A model generated the notes under the pieces. The model ran no database searches and was not told where the DNA came from. It saw only the letters and a list, made by a program, of their open reading frames with translations. This document shows positions 1-11,540 of a stretch of 64,000 nucleotides of DNA, piece by piece; the first letter of the stretch is position 1; each line of letters opens with the position of its first letter. The position numbers and the translations under genes are program-made. The stretch comes from Nocardia flavorosea (GTDB lineage: Bacteria > Actinomycetota > Actinomycetes > Mycobacteriales > Mycobacteriaceae), in NCBI RefSeq assembly GCF_015477805.1, contig NZ_JADLQL010000001.1, forward strand, positions 1,364,001 through 1,428,000. The letters run 5' to 3'.

Positions 1-1043
<1,043 letters not shown>

Positions 1044-1044
<1 letters not shown>

Positions 1045-2165
1045 CAGGCTCCCTTCATCAGACCGGCGAACCGGTCGAACAAGTACGCGGCGTCATGGGG
1101 CCCGGCAGCCGCTTCCGGGTGGTATTGCACGGAGAAGGCGCGGCCGTCGACCAGGCGCACCCCTTCCACCGTGCCGTCGTTGGCGCAGACGTGGCTGACC
1201 TCGGCCTTGCCGAACGGGGTGTCGAACTGTTCGCCGCGTTCACCTTCCAGCGCGAACCCGTGGTTCTGCGCGGTGATCGAGACACGGCCGGTCTCGTGCT
1301 CGACGACCGGGATATTGATCCCCCGGTGCCCGAACTTCATCTTGTAGGTGCCCCGGCCGAGTGCGCGGCCCAGGATCTGGTTGCCGAAGCAGATTCCGAA
1401 CAGCGGCAGTCCCTTGTCCAGGATTCCCTGGGTGAGGGCGACCGCGGTATCGGCGGTGGCCGGATCGCCGGGGCCGTTGGACAGGAACGCGCCGTCCGGT
1501 TTCAGCTCCAGGATCTTGTCCAGGCTCGTCGAAGACGGCACCACATGCACTCGCATACCGCGTTGCGCGAACATCCGCGGAGTGTTGGATTTGATGCCGA
1601 GGTCCACCGCGACCACCGTGAACCGGGGCTCGCCCGCGGGTTCGACGGTGTAGATCTCGTCGGTGCTGACCTCACCGGCCAAGTCGGCGCCGAGCATCGA
1701 TGGCTGCCCGGTGACCCGGGCGAGCAGTTCCGCGGGTTCGGCGAGCGCGGGCCCGGAGAAGATCCCGGCCTTCATCGAGCCGCGGCTGCGCAGATGCCGC
1801 ACCACCGCGCGGGTGTCGATCCCGGCGATCCCGACGATGTTCTGCTGTTCCAGCTGCTCCGGCAGCGAACCGGTGGCCCGCCAGTTCGAGACCCGCCGGG
1901 CGGGATCGCGGACGGCATATCCCGCGACCCAGATCTGCTGCGATTCGTCGTCCTCGTCGTTCCAGCCGGTGTTGCCGATCTGCGGGGCCGTGGCGACCAC
2001 GATCTGCCGGTGGTAACTCGGATCGGTCAGGGTTTCCTGATAGCCGGTCATAGCGGTACAGAACACCGCTTCACCGAGGGTCTGCCCCACCGCGCCGTAG
2101 GCGGTGCCGCGGAAGATCCGCCCATCCTCGAGGACCAGGGCCGCGGCTGCTGTCGTACTCGTCAT
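1044..2165 (-). CDS. carA: Carbamoyl-phosphate synthase small (glutaminase) subunit
   Basis: CarA hydrolyses glutamine and passes ammonia to CarB. The protein is 373 aa, normal for the family. The N-terminal CPSase small-chain domain starts with [11 protein letters not shown]. The class I glutamine amidotransferase domain shows the nucleophile C259 in FGICFGNQ and the H349/E351 pair in QYHPEA. The ATG overlaps the stop of the upstream membrane-protein gene by four bases (ATGA), and the stop touches carB, so expression is tied to the operon promoter upstream of pyrR. Confidence 0.98.
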
Positions 2166-2656
2166 TCGTCATCTCCCGTCGTTGCCCGCGCCCAGGCCGG
2201 ATACACCGTTTTGTCGTCGCCCCGGAACCCGGTATCTATTTCGGTTCCGGTCGGCAGGGTCCAGCGGATCACCAGGACACCGCCCTCGGTCATCACCTTG
2301 CCCGCGTGCCCGCGTTCGGTCCGGATGGCAGTGATGGACTCTTCCGGGATCCAGATCGCCGTGGCGCCCTGCCGTTCCAGCAGGATGCCGTGTTCGTAGC
2401 GGGTGAGTTCGGCGGTGGCGCGGTAGCCCAGATCGCCGACCGCTATCCGGTCCTGCCAACTCGGCGCCATGGTGCTGCCGAGGTAGAGGCCGGTGGTGGG
2501 TTCGAGTACCTGTGCCCCGGTATCGGCCGGTACCGGCGGCAGTGCACCGATCCGGTCCTGCTGCCGGGCGGCGCGGTTACGCCAGCCCCGGTACATCAGG
2601 TAGACGGCCAGCACCCACAGTAGTACGCACAGGATGACCCAGAGTGTCCGTTCCAT
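2162..2656 (-). CDS. Small membrane-anchored protein of the pyr operon (Rv1382-like)
   Basis: A 164-aa protein with one N-terminal membrane helix (about residues 4-24, [20 protein letters not shown]) followed by a soluble domain of about 130 aa. It sits between pyrC and carA, the position of Rv1382 in Mycobacterium tuberculosis, and overlaps both neighbours (TGATG with pyrC, ATGA with carA). The cytoplasmic part has alternating hydrophobic strands, a glycine-containing turn and [11 protein letters not shown], compatible with a PH-like beta fold, but that is inference. Its function is unknown; conserved placement suggests a role tied to pyrimidine synthesis or simple operon riding. The ATG at 2656 is chosen because the upstream frame is covered by pyrC. 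Confidence 0.85.
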   Translation of the reverse strand: MERTLWVILCVLLWVLAVYLMYRGWRNRAARQQDRIGALPPVPADTGAQVLEPTTGLYLGSTMAPSWQDRIAVGDLGYRATAELTRYEHGILLERQGATAIWIPEESITAIRTERGHAGKVMTEGGVLVIRWTLPTGTEIDTGFRGDDKTVYPAWARATTGDDE

Positions 2657-4008
2657 CAGCGGCCTCCCACCGGCGTGCCTGGGGTGGCAGCGACACCGTC
2701 GCGGGCGGTAACCCGGCCGCGCAGCAGTGTCGTGACGACCCGCCCGGGCAGTGTCATCGACTGATAGGGCGTATTGCTCGCGATACTGGCGAGGTGTTCG
2801 CCCTCGACCGTCCAGGTGGCGTCCGGGTCGACCAGCACCAGATTGGCCGGTTCTCCCACCGCGAGCGGGCGCCCCTGATCGTCGAGTCCGACGATCTCGG
2901 CGGGACGTTCGCTCATCACGCGCGCCACCCCACGCCAATCCAGCAGACGGGGCCGGACCATGGTCTCCACCACAATCGACAACGCGGTCTGCAATCCGAG
3001 CATACCGGGCCGGGCCGCCGCGAATTCGCAGCATTTGTCCTGTTCGGCATGCGGTGCGTGGTCGGTGGCGACGCAGTCGACGATCCCGGCGGCCAGCGCC
3101 TGCCGCAGGGCCTCGGTATCCGTGCCTTCGCGCAAGGGCGGGTTCACCTTGTTCACCGCATCATAGGTTTCCAGCCGGGCATCGGTCAGCAGCAGATGGT
3201 GTGGTGTCACCTCCGCGGTGATCGCGATCCCCTGGTCCTTGGCCCATTTCACCAGTTCCACCGTGCCCGCGGTGGACGCATGGCAGATGTGCACGCGCGC
3301 GCCGGCATCCCGGGCCAGGAGCGCATCCCGGGCCACGATCGATTCCTCCGCGGCCCGCGGCCAACCGGCCAGGCCCAGCCGCGCCGCCGTCGGGCCCTCG
3401 TGCGCGACCGCACCGCCGGTCAGTCGCGGCTCCTCCGCGTGCTGGGCGATCAGGACGTCCAGCGAACGCGCATACTCCAGGGCCCGCCGCATGATCAGCG
3501 GATCATGGACGCAGTGCCCGTCGTCGGAGAACATCCGGACCGCGCCGGCGCCGGCGGCCATGGTGCCCATTTCGGCGAGCTGTTCGCCCGCGAGGCCGAC
3601 CGTCACCGCACCCACCGGGTACACATCGACGAGTCCGACCTCCTGACCGCGCCGCCACACATGGTCGGTGATCACCTGTGAATCGGCGACCGGCGAGGTA
3701 TTGGCCATGGCGAAAACCGCCGTGTACCCGCCGAGCGCCGCAGCCGCCGATCCGGACTCGATGGTCTCGGTGTCTTCCCGGCCGGGTTCGCGCAGATGGG
3801 TGTGCAGATCCACGAATCCGGGCAGCAGCACCCGGCCCGCACCGGCGATGATTTCGGCGTCGTCCGCGCGCAGTCCGCTGCCGATCTCGCAGATCATCCC
3901 GTCGGCGATCAGCACATCGACCGGATCACCTTCACCGTAGAGCCGTACTTCGGTGATCAGAACGGTGTGGTTACGCTGCGCTGCCTCCTCCGGGCCCGAC
4001 CCGCTCAC
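2656..4008 (-). CDS. pyrC: Dihydroorotase, with start supplied by an in-frame tandem repeat
   Basis: PyrC cyclises carbamoyl aspartate to dihydroorotate, the third step of UMP synthesis. Metal-binding amidohydrolase signatures are present: [10 protein letters not shown] (H69 and H71 from the start used here), HICHAS and ATDHAPH. The core begins at [14 protein letters not shown], matching the usual N terminus of actinobacterial PyrC, but the codon where the family ATG would lie is CAC (His). The closest in-frame start is GTG at 4008 inside repeat copy 1, giving 450 aa. Equivalent GTG codons exist at 4083 and 4158; the last overlaps the pyrB stop (GTGA) and would give 500 aa with a duplicated 25-aa leader. 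Which GTG is used cannot be decided from sequence. Confidence 0.93.
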   Translation of the reverse strand: MSGSGPEEAAQRNHTVLITEVRLYGEGDPVDVLIADGMICEIGSGLRADDAEIIAGAGRVLLPGFVDLHTHLREPGREDTETIESGSAAAALGGYTAVFAMANTSPVADSQVITDHVWRRGQEVGLVDVYPVGAVTVGLAGEQLAEMGTMAAGAGAVRMFSDDGHCVHDPLIMRRALEYARSLDVLIAQHAEEPRLTGGAVAHEGPTAARLGLAGWPRAAEESIVARDALLARDAGARVHICHASTAGTVELVKWAKDQGIAITAEVTPHHLLLTDARLETYDAVNKVNPPLREGTDTEALRQALAAGIVDCVATDHAPHAEQDKCCEFAAARPGMLGLQTALSIVVETMVRPRLLDWRGVARVMSERPAEIVGLDDQGRPLAVGEPANLVLVDPDATWTVEGEHLASIASNTPYQSMTLPGRVVTTLLRGRVTARDGVAATPGTPVGGR

Positions 4009-4154
4009 GCTGTGTCGATCGGGCGTGACCGGGGGCCCTCCGTGGTTACGCTGCGCTGCCTCCTCCGGGCCTGACCCGCTCACGCTGTGTCGATCGGGCG
4101 TGACCGGGGGCCCTCCGTGGTTACGCTGCGCTGCCTCCTCCGGGCCCGACCCGC

Positions 4155-4159
<5 letters not shown>
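3967..4159 (-). repeat. 75-bp direct repeat, 2.6 copies, in frame across the pyrB-pyrC junction
   Basis: Copies start at 3967, 4042 and 4117 on the forward numbering; the third stops after about 43 bases. Copies are identical apart from one C/T difference near 4072. On the coding strand each unit starts with GTGAGCGGGTCGGGC and contains a strong Shine-Dalgarno-like GGAGGAG, so each carries its own potential start codon and ribosome-binding core. Unit length is 25 codons, so copy-number change keeps the reading frame. Confidence 0.95.
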
Positions 4160-5932
<1,773 letters not shown>

Positions 5933-6133
5933 TCACTCCCGGACTGCCACCACATGCCCGACCGCGGGGCCGCCTCCCATGGCGCCCGGCCGCCCGTAGG
6001 GTGCGACGAGATCGTCCCAGGCGCGAAACGTCGTCTTCCAGCCGTGTGCGGCGAACCACGACTCGCCGCCGGGACCCAGCCCGTTCACCGGTGTCCGGTC
6101 CGGTGCCTCCCGGGAGCGGTGCGGTATCTCCGG
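5933..6133 (-). pseudogene. C-terminal remnant of a TIGR00027-type SAM-dependent methyltransferase
   Basis: One minus-strand frame, open from a stop at 6134-6136 to TGA at 5933, reads VNGLGPGGESWFAAHGWKTT followed by FRAWDDLVAPYGRP. This resembles the end of the large actinobacterial class I methyltransferase family TIGR00027 (WFAxxGW and a terminal LxxxYGRP). There is no start codon, no Rossmann core and only about 66 codons, so it looks like the tail of a deleted gene. A different overlapping frame is open from an ATG but has no recognisable protein character. The assignment rests on a short motif. Confidence 0.45.
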
Positions 6134-6159
6134 TCATCGGTGGCACTCCTGCAAGTTAC

Positions 6160-6181
6160 TTACTTGTCGCCCGGCTAGTAA
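6160..6181. promoter_or_regulatory. Inverted repeat TTACT-N12-AGTAA, possible regulator operator
   Basis: TTACT (6160-6164) and AGTAA (6177-6181) form a two-fold symmetric site of the size TetR-type dimers bind. It lies between the methyltransferase remnant and the divergent TetR gene at 6334. Confidence 0.35.
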
Positions 6182-6217
6182 ACCACGCCCCTCAGCCGTG
6201 CGCTTCGAATCTCGACC

Positions 6218-6247
6218 GCTTCGTGGCCGACCGGTCGGCCACGAAGC
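6218..6247. repeat. Perfect 30-bp palindrome without a loop
   Basis: The left arm GCTTCGTGGCCGACC is followed directly by its exact reverse complement. It lies 87 bp upstream of a TetR gene, in a divergent intergenic region where a transcription terminator would not be expected, so an operator is the simplest reading. It could also fold as a cruciform or hairpin. Confidence 0.9.
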
Positions 6248-6333
6248 CGCGGGACCATTAGGCTCCCTGCGGCAGACCTTCGAGCACCAGAACTCTCGAA
6301 CGCGAGTAGACCGTCGATCACAAGGAGACGCCG

Positions 6334-6888
6334 TTGGCCGGCCGCCGCAGCGATACCCGCGACCGTATCCGGGCGGTGGCGATGGAACTGTTCTCCGAAC
6401 AGGGTTACGAGAAGACCTCGTTACGTCAGATCGCCGAACACCTCGGCGTCACCAAAGCCGCGCTGTACTACCACTTCCGGACAAAGGAAGATATCGTCGC
6501 CAGCCTCTCCGACGACGTCCGCCGCGGTATCGACGAGCTGATCGAATGGGCGGCGACCACCCCGCCCGGCCCGGCCCGCGCCGCGGAGATCCTCGACCGC
6601 TACGGCGCCCTGCTGCACAGCACCGGCCGCGATATGGTGCGGTTCATGCACGAAAACCAGCCCGCTTTCCGGGAACTGGGATTCGGAGTGAGCCTGCGTT
6701 ACCAGTTCCGGCTGATCGCCGACCTGATGACCGAACCCGAGCGCGCACCCCTGGACGTCTTCCACGCCCGGCAGGCACTGCTGGCAATCAGCTGGAGCAC
6801 GGCGATGATGGGCGATCTCCCCCTCTCCGACGACGAATGCTTCGACGCCGCAGTCGCCGTTGCCCGGAATATACTGCTCGCCGATTAG
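6334..6888 (+). CDS. TetR/AcrR-family transcriptional regulator
   Basis: A 184-aa regulator. The N-terminal DNA-binding domain has the helix-turn-helix IAEHLGVTKAALYYHF within residues 28-54, followed by an all-helical ligand/dimer domain. The start is TTG at 6334, supported by AAGGAG ending 6 nt before it. It faces the methyltransferase remnant across a region with two palindromes (6160-6181 and 6218-6247), so it probably once controlled that gene and itself. The inducer is unknown. Confidence 0.9.
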   Translation: MAGRRSDTRDRIRAVAMELFSEQGYEKTSLRQIAEHLGVTKAALYYHFRTKEDIVASLSDDVRRGIDELIEWAATTPPGPARAAEILDRYGALLHSTGRDMVRFMHENQPAFRELGFGVSLRYQFRLIADLMTEPERAPLDVFHARQALLAISWSTAMMGDLPLSDDECFDAAVAVARNILLAD

Positions 6889-7411
6889 TTCCATGGTCCA
6901 CCCCCGGACCCGTTCACGTCTCGGAAGCAACGCGCCGCAACCTCCCGCAGGATCGCTGTTCGAATTCGGCACCACTGGCGAGACGTAACCCGCCGCGCCC
7001 TTCGGCCGCCGCACCCCCGAATCCGAAGGCGCTCAGTGACCGTGACCGAACAGAGCCGGCCGAGGCACTCGTCGACCCCACCGAGCCCGTCCCGGCCGCC
7101 CCCGTGGCACCGTAACCGGAACGAGTGCGCAGAGAGCACCGACGCCGCGGCCGAAACATTCTCACAATCGATACCACAAGGGCAGCCACCCGAAGCAGGG
7201 CGGCGCCCGCACACAGCCCACAACCAGACGAGCAGGTATACAGCTTCCGGATCCCCGATGGCGACACCGTACGCCGGACCAGGGATTCGGCGGACCGTTC
7301 GCTGCGCGACCGTCGAGGAACCGGCGGAGCCGATAGCCGATGGAATCCGGGGGCAGAATGAACCGAATCTGCGCGATACGGTCGGCAGGCCCAGTACGCA
7401 CCCCCAACCAT
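6889..7411. other. About 520 bp without a credible gene
   Basis: Long open frames exist on both strands, but their translations are rich in Ser, Arg, Cys and Pro, have no domain character and no ribosome-binding site, and look like GC-driven artefacts. No RNA gene was recognised. Confidence 0.6.
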
Positions 7412-7427
7412 TCGAACTCATGTTCGC
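7412..7427 (+). promoter_or_regulatory. LexA-type SOS box upstream of the alkB-like gene
   Basis: TCGAACTCATGTTCGC matches the mycobacterial/actinobacterial SOS box TCGAAC-N4-GTTCGA at 11 of 12 arm positions (last base C, not A). It overlaps where the -35 would lie relative to the -10 TATGCT at 7436-7441, a position that would block RNA polymerase. Confidence 0.65.
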
Positions 7428-7435
7428 ATAGCGGC

Positions 7436-7449
7436 TATGCTGGAAACTA
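7436..7449 (+). promoter_or_regulatory. Probable leaderless promoter of the alkB-like gene
   Basis: The -10 hexamer TATGCT (7436-7441) is followed by 7 nt and then the A of the ATG at 7449, the spacing expected when transcription starts on the start codon. No convincing Shine-Dalgarno precedes either possible ATG (7437 or 7449). Confidence 0.5.
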
Positions 7450-8075
7450 TGTCGGTCCCCTTCCAGGCATCGCTGTTCGACGGCTTCGGCGCGATCGAAC
7501 TAGAACCGCTCACGAATATCCGCCGGACACATCTGACCGACGGCGCGTGGGTGGACCTGCGGCCCGGCTGGTTGCGCGGCGCCGACGAACTCTTCGATCG
7601 CCTCACGACCGCGGTGCCGTGGCGCGGGGAACAACGGCCCATGTACGACCGCGTGGTCGACGTACCGAGACTGCTGTGCTTCTACGGCGAGTCCGCTGCG
7701 CTGCCCGATCCGGTCCTCGAACGGGCGCGTGATGCCTTGAGTGAGCACTACCGCACCGAACTCGGCGAACCCTTCCGGACAGCCGGACTGTGCTACTACC
7801 GCGACGGCCGCGACAGCGTGGCGTGGCACGGGGACACCCTCGGCCGCGGCGCCGCACAGGACACCATGGTCGCCATCCTCACACTGGGGGCACCGCGCCC
7901 GCTGTTGCTACGCCCCCGCTCGGGCGGCACCGGCCTGCGGTTCCGGCCCGGACACGGCGACCTGCTCGTCATGGGCGGCTCGTGCCAGCGCACCTGGGAA
8001 CATGCCGTGCCGAAATCGCGGCGGGCGACCGGACCACGCATCAGTATCCAGTTCCGGCCGCGCGGGGTGCGGTGA
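7449..8075 (+). CDS. AlkB-like 2-oxoglutarate/Fe(II) dioxygenase, probable alkylated-base repair enzyme
   Basis: AlkB-type enzymes oxidatively remove alkyl groups from DNA or RNA bases. This 208-aa protein shows the expected parts: the lid motif YYRDG (116-120), the iron-binding H127-x-D129 in AWHGD, the distal iron ligand H185 in TWEHAVP, and 2-oxoglutarate-binding arginines R197 and R203 in GPRISIQFR. The start at 7449 is preferred because a -10 sits 7 nt upstream; an in-frame ATG at 7437 would add four residues. A LexA-type box upstream suggests DNA-damage induction. It converges on the next gene with a 4-bp gap. Confidence 0.92.
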   Translation: MSVPFQASLFDGFGAIELEPLTNIRRTHLTDGAWVDLRPGWLRGADELFDRLTTAVPWRGEQRPMYDRVVDVPRLLCFYGESAALPDPVLERARDALSEHYRTELGEPFRTAGLCYYRDGRDSVAWHGDTLGRGAAQDTMVAILTLGAPRPLLLRPRSGGTGLRFRPGHGDLLVMGGSCQRTWEHAVPKSRRATGPRISIQFRPRGVR

Positions 8076-8079
8076 TCCG

Positions 8080-8913
8080 CTACCATCGCTCCGGCACAGC
8101 CGGGATACCGCGGCGACGGAGCGCCGCGGCACGCGACCAGATCTGAGACTGGAGCGAATCGGCCGGCCGCGGCGAGACGCCGGTCGCGGCACAGAGTTCC
8201 GCCCGCGCCTGCCGGGCCGATTCGACCATGCGGCGGTACTGCCGGAAAACCTGCACTTCTCCGTCGCCCCCGTCGTCGAGATACGTGTAATCCATATCCG
8301 GGCAGGAGTCCTTGCCCAACCGTGCGACACTCACCGCCCAATCACGCAGCCATTGCGCAGAACCCGCAATGACGAGCACCCGGCCGAACCGATCGATACG
8401 GCATCGGCCCCCAGGCGGCGCCCAGTACTCACCGGCACCCGCCAACATCCGCTCCCGCCACGCCTCCACCTCTGCTACGGCAGGATCGAGCCCGAACGTA
8501 CGCCAGCGCACAGTGCCGTCCGGCCGACCGCGCAACGGTAGTTTGCGGCTCAATGCCGCGGCAGATCGACGCGTGAACACCGTACGGTCGGTGGGCACCA
8601 GGGCGATCGGATCGGCGGGTGCGCCGTCGAACGGGTTGGGATCCAGATGGCGCGTATCGATCAGCACGAACGTGCCGTGCCGCCGTTGATACGAAAGCCC
8701 CCACAACAACCGGGCCAGCAGCCGGGCGCCGCGCCAGTCCGACAGGATATGCCAAGTTTCGTGAAAGCGATTGCTGGAGAAGCGGAAATCGGTGCCGGGA
8801 CGCAGTGTGATGGCGGTATGAACCCGCCCGTCGAGCACCATCACGCGGCGATGCAGTTTGATCTGGCCATCGGTGGCAGCGACACGGCGCGGCCGGCTGT
8901 TCCGCGCGGTCAT
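8080..8913 (-). CDS. Uncharacterised 277-aa protein
   Basis: I do not recognise a family. The protein begins MTARNSRPRRVAATDGQIKL, is rich in Arg and Trp, has no signal peptide or membrane helix, and contains FHETWHILSDWRGARLL and a DxxPNPFDGAP stretch. Codon character looks genuine, and the ATG at 8913 has a strong upstream AGGAGGTGGT. The HETWH stretch has an HExxH-like spacing, but there is nothing else to support a metalloprotease. It is transcribed toward alkB with almost no gap. Confidence 0.7.
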   Translation of the reverse strand: MTARNSRPRRVAATDGQIKLHRRVMVLDGRVHTAITLRPGTDFRFSSNRFHETWHILSDWRGARLLARLLWGLSYQRRHGTFVLIDTRHLDPNPFDGAPADPIALVPTDRTVFTRRSAAALSRKLPLRGRPDGTVRWRTFGLDPAVAEVEAWRERMLAGAGEYWAPPGGRCRIDRFGRVLVIAGSAQWLRDWAVSVARLGKDSCPDMDYTYLDDGGDGEVQVFRQYRRMVESARQARAELCAATGVSPRPADSLQSQIWSRAAALRRRGIPAVPERW

Positions 8914-8998
8914 ACCACCTCCTGAGACCTTGCGTACGCCGCCCAGGAAAGCACGACCGCCGCAGGGCAGCAACGGGTTTTCCCTCGAGCCCGGGCAG

Positions 8999-9568
8999 TC
9001 ACGGACTCCGTAACACCGAATCCACCAGTTCCCGGACCGCCGCCAGTAGCCGGTCGGCATCCCCGGCGCGGGCCAGTTCGGGCACTGTCGCACCGGCCAG
9101 CGAATCCAGTAGCAACCGGCCGACGACCTCGGCGTCCACCTCGGGCCGCGCCTCTTCCAGCAAAGCGGTGAGATGTTCATGCCAGAACCGGTGCAGTTCT
9201 GCGGTACGCGGATGCGGCGGCTCGGTCCGCAGTATCGCCATGAGTTGCAGGTTGTCGATCATCAGCCGGGCCATGGCGTCGAGGAATGCCCGCAGCCGGT
9301 CGGCCGCCGGAGCCCCCGGACCGAGCGGGGGTGGCCCCTCGGCCACTCGCGCCCGGAGGGTGAGCGCACTCTCGGCCACCAGTTCGTGCAGCAGCCCGGC
9401 CCGATTGCCGAAGCGATGGAAGATCGTGCCCTTCCCCACTCCGGCGGTCGCCGCGACCCGGTCCATGGTGATGCCGTCGGCACCGTGTTCGGCGAGCAGC
9501 GCGGCGGTGGCGTCCAGGATGGCACGCCGGTTGCGGGCGGCGTCCGCGCGTTCCTTCGCGGGAGGCAT
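8999..9568 (-). CDS. TetR-family regulator, divergent from a quinone oxidoreductase
   Basis: A 189-aa regulator whose helix-turn-helix spans about residues 33-60 (VAATAGVGKGTIFHRFGNRA), followed by a TetR C-terminal helical domain with a SBP-type pattern (HFWHEHLTALLEEA region). ATG 9568 is chosen with AAGGTGG upstream; a longer frame runs through the operator region and is less likely. It is divergent from the oxidoreductase at 9653 and the shared 84-bp region holds a matched pair of operator-like sites, so it very likely represses that gene and itself. Confidence 0.92.
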   Translation of the reverse strand: MPPAKERADAARNRRAILDATAALLAEHGADGITMDRVAATAGVGKGTIFHRFGNRAGLLHELVAESALTLRARVAEGPPPLGPGAPAADRLRAFLDAMARLMIDNLQLMAILRTEPPHPRTAELHRFWHEHLTALLEEARPEVDAEVVGRLLLDSLAGATVPELARAGDADRLLAAVRELVDSVLRSP

Positions 9569-9589
9569 GGCACCACCTTCATTGACAAG

Positions 9590-9637
9590 TTGACCGACGG
9601 TCCATATCTTGGCAGACATAATTGGACCGACAGTCAA
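9590..9637. promoter_or_regulatory. Paired TetR-type operators between divergent genes
   Basis: TTGACCGACGGTCCA (9590-9604) and TGGACCGACAGTCAA (9623-9637) are near-perfect inverted copies of each other (13 of 15 positions), and each half also contains its own short symmetry (GACCG-A-CGGTC). They flank the presumed overlapping promoters. Confidence 0.6.
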
Positions 9638-9652
9638 GTTATGGAGTTTCCG

Positions 9653-10624
9653 ATGCAGGCAATCGTAATGACACACACCGGCGGGCCGGAGGTCCTGGTC
9701 CCACGAGAGGTCCCGGCGCCACAGCCGGATGCCGGAGAAGTCCTGATCCGGGCCGAGGCGATACCGGTGCTCTACCCCGAAACCCTGCTGCGCTCCGGAA
9801 CTTTCCCCATGGCTGCGCCGCCGCCGGTAGTGTTCGGCCACCAGGCCGCCGGGGAGATCGTCGAGGTGGGCCCGGGCGTGGCCCGCGAACTCCTCGGCCG
9901 GCGCGTTGTCGCGGCAACCGCCGGCTCGGGGTCCTATGCCGAATTCGTCTGCGCACCCGTGGCGAATACCACGGTCATTCCGGCGGAGGTGTCGACAGAC
10001 GATGCGGCGGCCACGATGATGAGCGGCTCGATCGCGCTGGCTCTACTGGAAGCCGCGAACCTGACCGGCACGGAAACGGTCGTTGTGGAAGCCGGCGCCA
10101 CCGGCGTGGGCAGCTACCTGGTGCAGCTGGCCCGGGAATTCGGCGCGGCGCGGGTGATCGCGACCGCGGGCGGCTCCACCAAGGGCGAGCGCGCCCGGGA
10201 GCTGGGGGCCGATCAGGTCATCGACCACCGAACGGACGAGTGGGCGGAGACGCTCGCGGCGAACGCACCGGGCACCGTCGATATCGTCTTCGACTCCATC
10301 GGCGGCAGCACCGCGACAGCCCTGCTCAGCGCCATGACACCCGGCTCCGGCCGGATGCTGAGTTACGGATGGCTCTCCGGCACGCCGGCACAGGTATCGG
10401 CCGCCGATCTGATCCCGGGCGGCCTCAGCCTCACCGCCTGCGCGGGACCTGCCTGGCACCAGCGGGCACAGCGGGCCAGGGCCGGAATTCTCGCGCGCGT
10501 TCCCAGCCTGTCGCCACCGGTCGAGACCGTATTGCCCCTCGGGGAAGCCGCTCGCGGACACGAACTGGTGGAATCCCGGCGTCTACTGGGCAAAGTCGTT
10601 CTGCGACCGGCCGCGACACACTGA
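9653..10624 (+). CDS. Zinc-independent quinone oxidoreductase, MDR superfamily
   Basis: An NADPH:quinone reductase-like enzyme of 323 aa. It has the GroES-like N-terminal domain (PGVARELLGRRVVAATAGSG), and the nucleotide-binding loop AGATGVGSYLVQLA at 147-160 before the GAARVIATAG strand. The zinc-ligand set of alcohol dehydrogenases is absent. ATG 9653 is preferred over the in-frame ATG at 9641 because GGAG lies 7 nt upstream. The divergent TetR gene and twin operators indicate induction by a small molecule, plausibly a quinone or electrophile (inference). Confidence 0.93.
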   Translation: MQAIVMTHTGGPEVLVPREVPAPQPDAGEVLIRAEAIPVLYPETLLRSGTFPMAAPPPVVFGHQAAGEIVEVGPGVARELLGRRVVAATAGSGSYAEFVCAPVANTTVIPAEVSTDDAAATMMSGSIALALLEAANLTGTETVVVEAGATGVGSYLVQLAREFGAARVIATAGGSTKGERARELGADQVIDHRTDEWAETLAANAPGTVDIVFDSIGGSTATALLSAMTPGSGRMLSYGWLSGTPAQVSAADLIPGGLSLTACAGPAWHQRAQRARAGILARVPSLSPPVETVLPLGEAARGHELVESRRLLGKVVLRPAATH

Positions 10625-10936
10625 CCGACACCGTCGACGTCGCGACCGCCCGCAGCCCCGGCGATCTCACGGGGATGTAGTCGACGGCGCAAGATCGAAT
10701 CGCCACCCGGCCCGGCGGGGCACTGCGGTGGGGACATGGCCGGGCCGGCGGCCCCTTCCCTGGCCGATGCTCGCTCGTATCGTCGCCGGCCGATCCAGCA
10801 CTGCGAATCCCCCGCAGCCGGTACGTGACGACTGGGAGTTCGTCCATAACATCGCTGCAGCGCAGACAATGCACTGCGCTCACGGATTGCGCACCCCACC
10901 GGCGATCTTCCGGCTCGGGAAGATACGCCGATCGCC
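10625..10936. other. 312 bp convergent intergenic region, nothing recognised
   Basis: The region between the convergent oxidoreductase and DUF4334 genes is GC-rich, without a convincing gene, RNA or strong terminator hairpin. Confidence 0.6.
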
Positions 10937-11467
10937 TCAGTGACGCAGGACGAAGAAGTACGGGTCACGCATTCCGCGCATATCCATCACACCGAGCAAG
11001 GTCTCGTCGTCGACCCGCCGGAAATGGTCGATAATGGGCAGATGGTCGTAGACCATGGCGGCGCTCACCACCCCGCGGTACTCGATATCGCGTAACCGGG
11101 CCGTCGGCTTCCGGGTGCGCAGCAGCGGCGCGACGGTTCGCAGCCTGTTGCGCACGGGCCGCAACCAGTGCGCCGGGATCTTACCGGCCAGCGATAGCGG
11201 AACCCGGCGCGGATCCACCGCGAACACGGTGCCCCGCTCATCGGTGAACAACAGTGGGTGCACATCGTCGGCGGCGTCGAATTGCTTTCCGTACCAGCCG
11301 GATTCGGTAAGCGTACCGTCCATCGGATGGCCGGTGGGCAGTTCGTCGCCGCGCCAACGGCCGGTAGTCACCTCGGCTACGGGGGCCGCCGGCAGGCTGT
11401 CGAAGATCTCCCAGGCCTGCGCGACGGTGCAACCACCGGCCGGCAGGATGGTGGCTTTCTCGGTCAT
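10937..11467 (-). CDS. GXWXG/DUF4334 domain protein
   Basis: A 176-aa protein. TTGRWRGDELPTGHPMDG at residues 34-51 is the GXWXG motif, and the C-terminal half (EYRGVVSAAMVYDHLPIIDHF, LLGVMDMRG) is typical of DUF4334. The molecular function of the family is unknown. ATG 11467 is preceded by GAGGAG; a GTG nine bases upstream is the alternative. A -10-like TAGGCT lies in an imperfect palindrome about 40 bp upstream, suggesting its own regulated promoter. Confidence 0.9.
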   Translation of the reverse strand: MTEKATILPAGGCTVAQAWEIFDSLPAAPVAEVTTGRWRGDELPTGHPMDGTLTESGWYGKQFDAADDVHPLLFTDERGTVFAVDPRRVPLSLAGKIPAHWLRPVRNRLRTVAPLLRTRKPTARLRDIEYRGVVSAAMVYDHLPIIDHFRRVDDETLLGVMDMRGMRDPYFFVLRH

Positions 11468-11500
11468 CGTCCGCACTCCTCGATATCAGGGACGTTGCGA

Positions 11501-11517
11501 GAGATAGCCTATCGCTC
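11501..11517 (-). promoter_or_regulatory. Imperfect palindrome over a -10-like element, upstream of the DUF4334 gene
   Basis: On the coding strand the centre GATAG-G-CTATC contains TAGGCT, a good -10, and symmetry extends to GAG/CTC with one mismatch per arm. A repressor site covering the promoter is possible. Confidence 0.35.
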
Positions 11518-11540
11518 TCTCATAGAGCGCCGATGCCCGG

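Noticed and set aside
6885..7421. Long minus-strand open frame of 178 codons between the TetR and alkB-like genes
   Set aside because: No ribosome site, product rich in Ser, Arg, Gly and Cys with no domain sign, and it runs across the alkB promoter region. Likely GC-driven.
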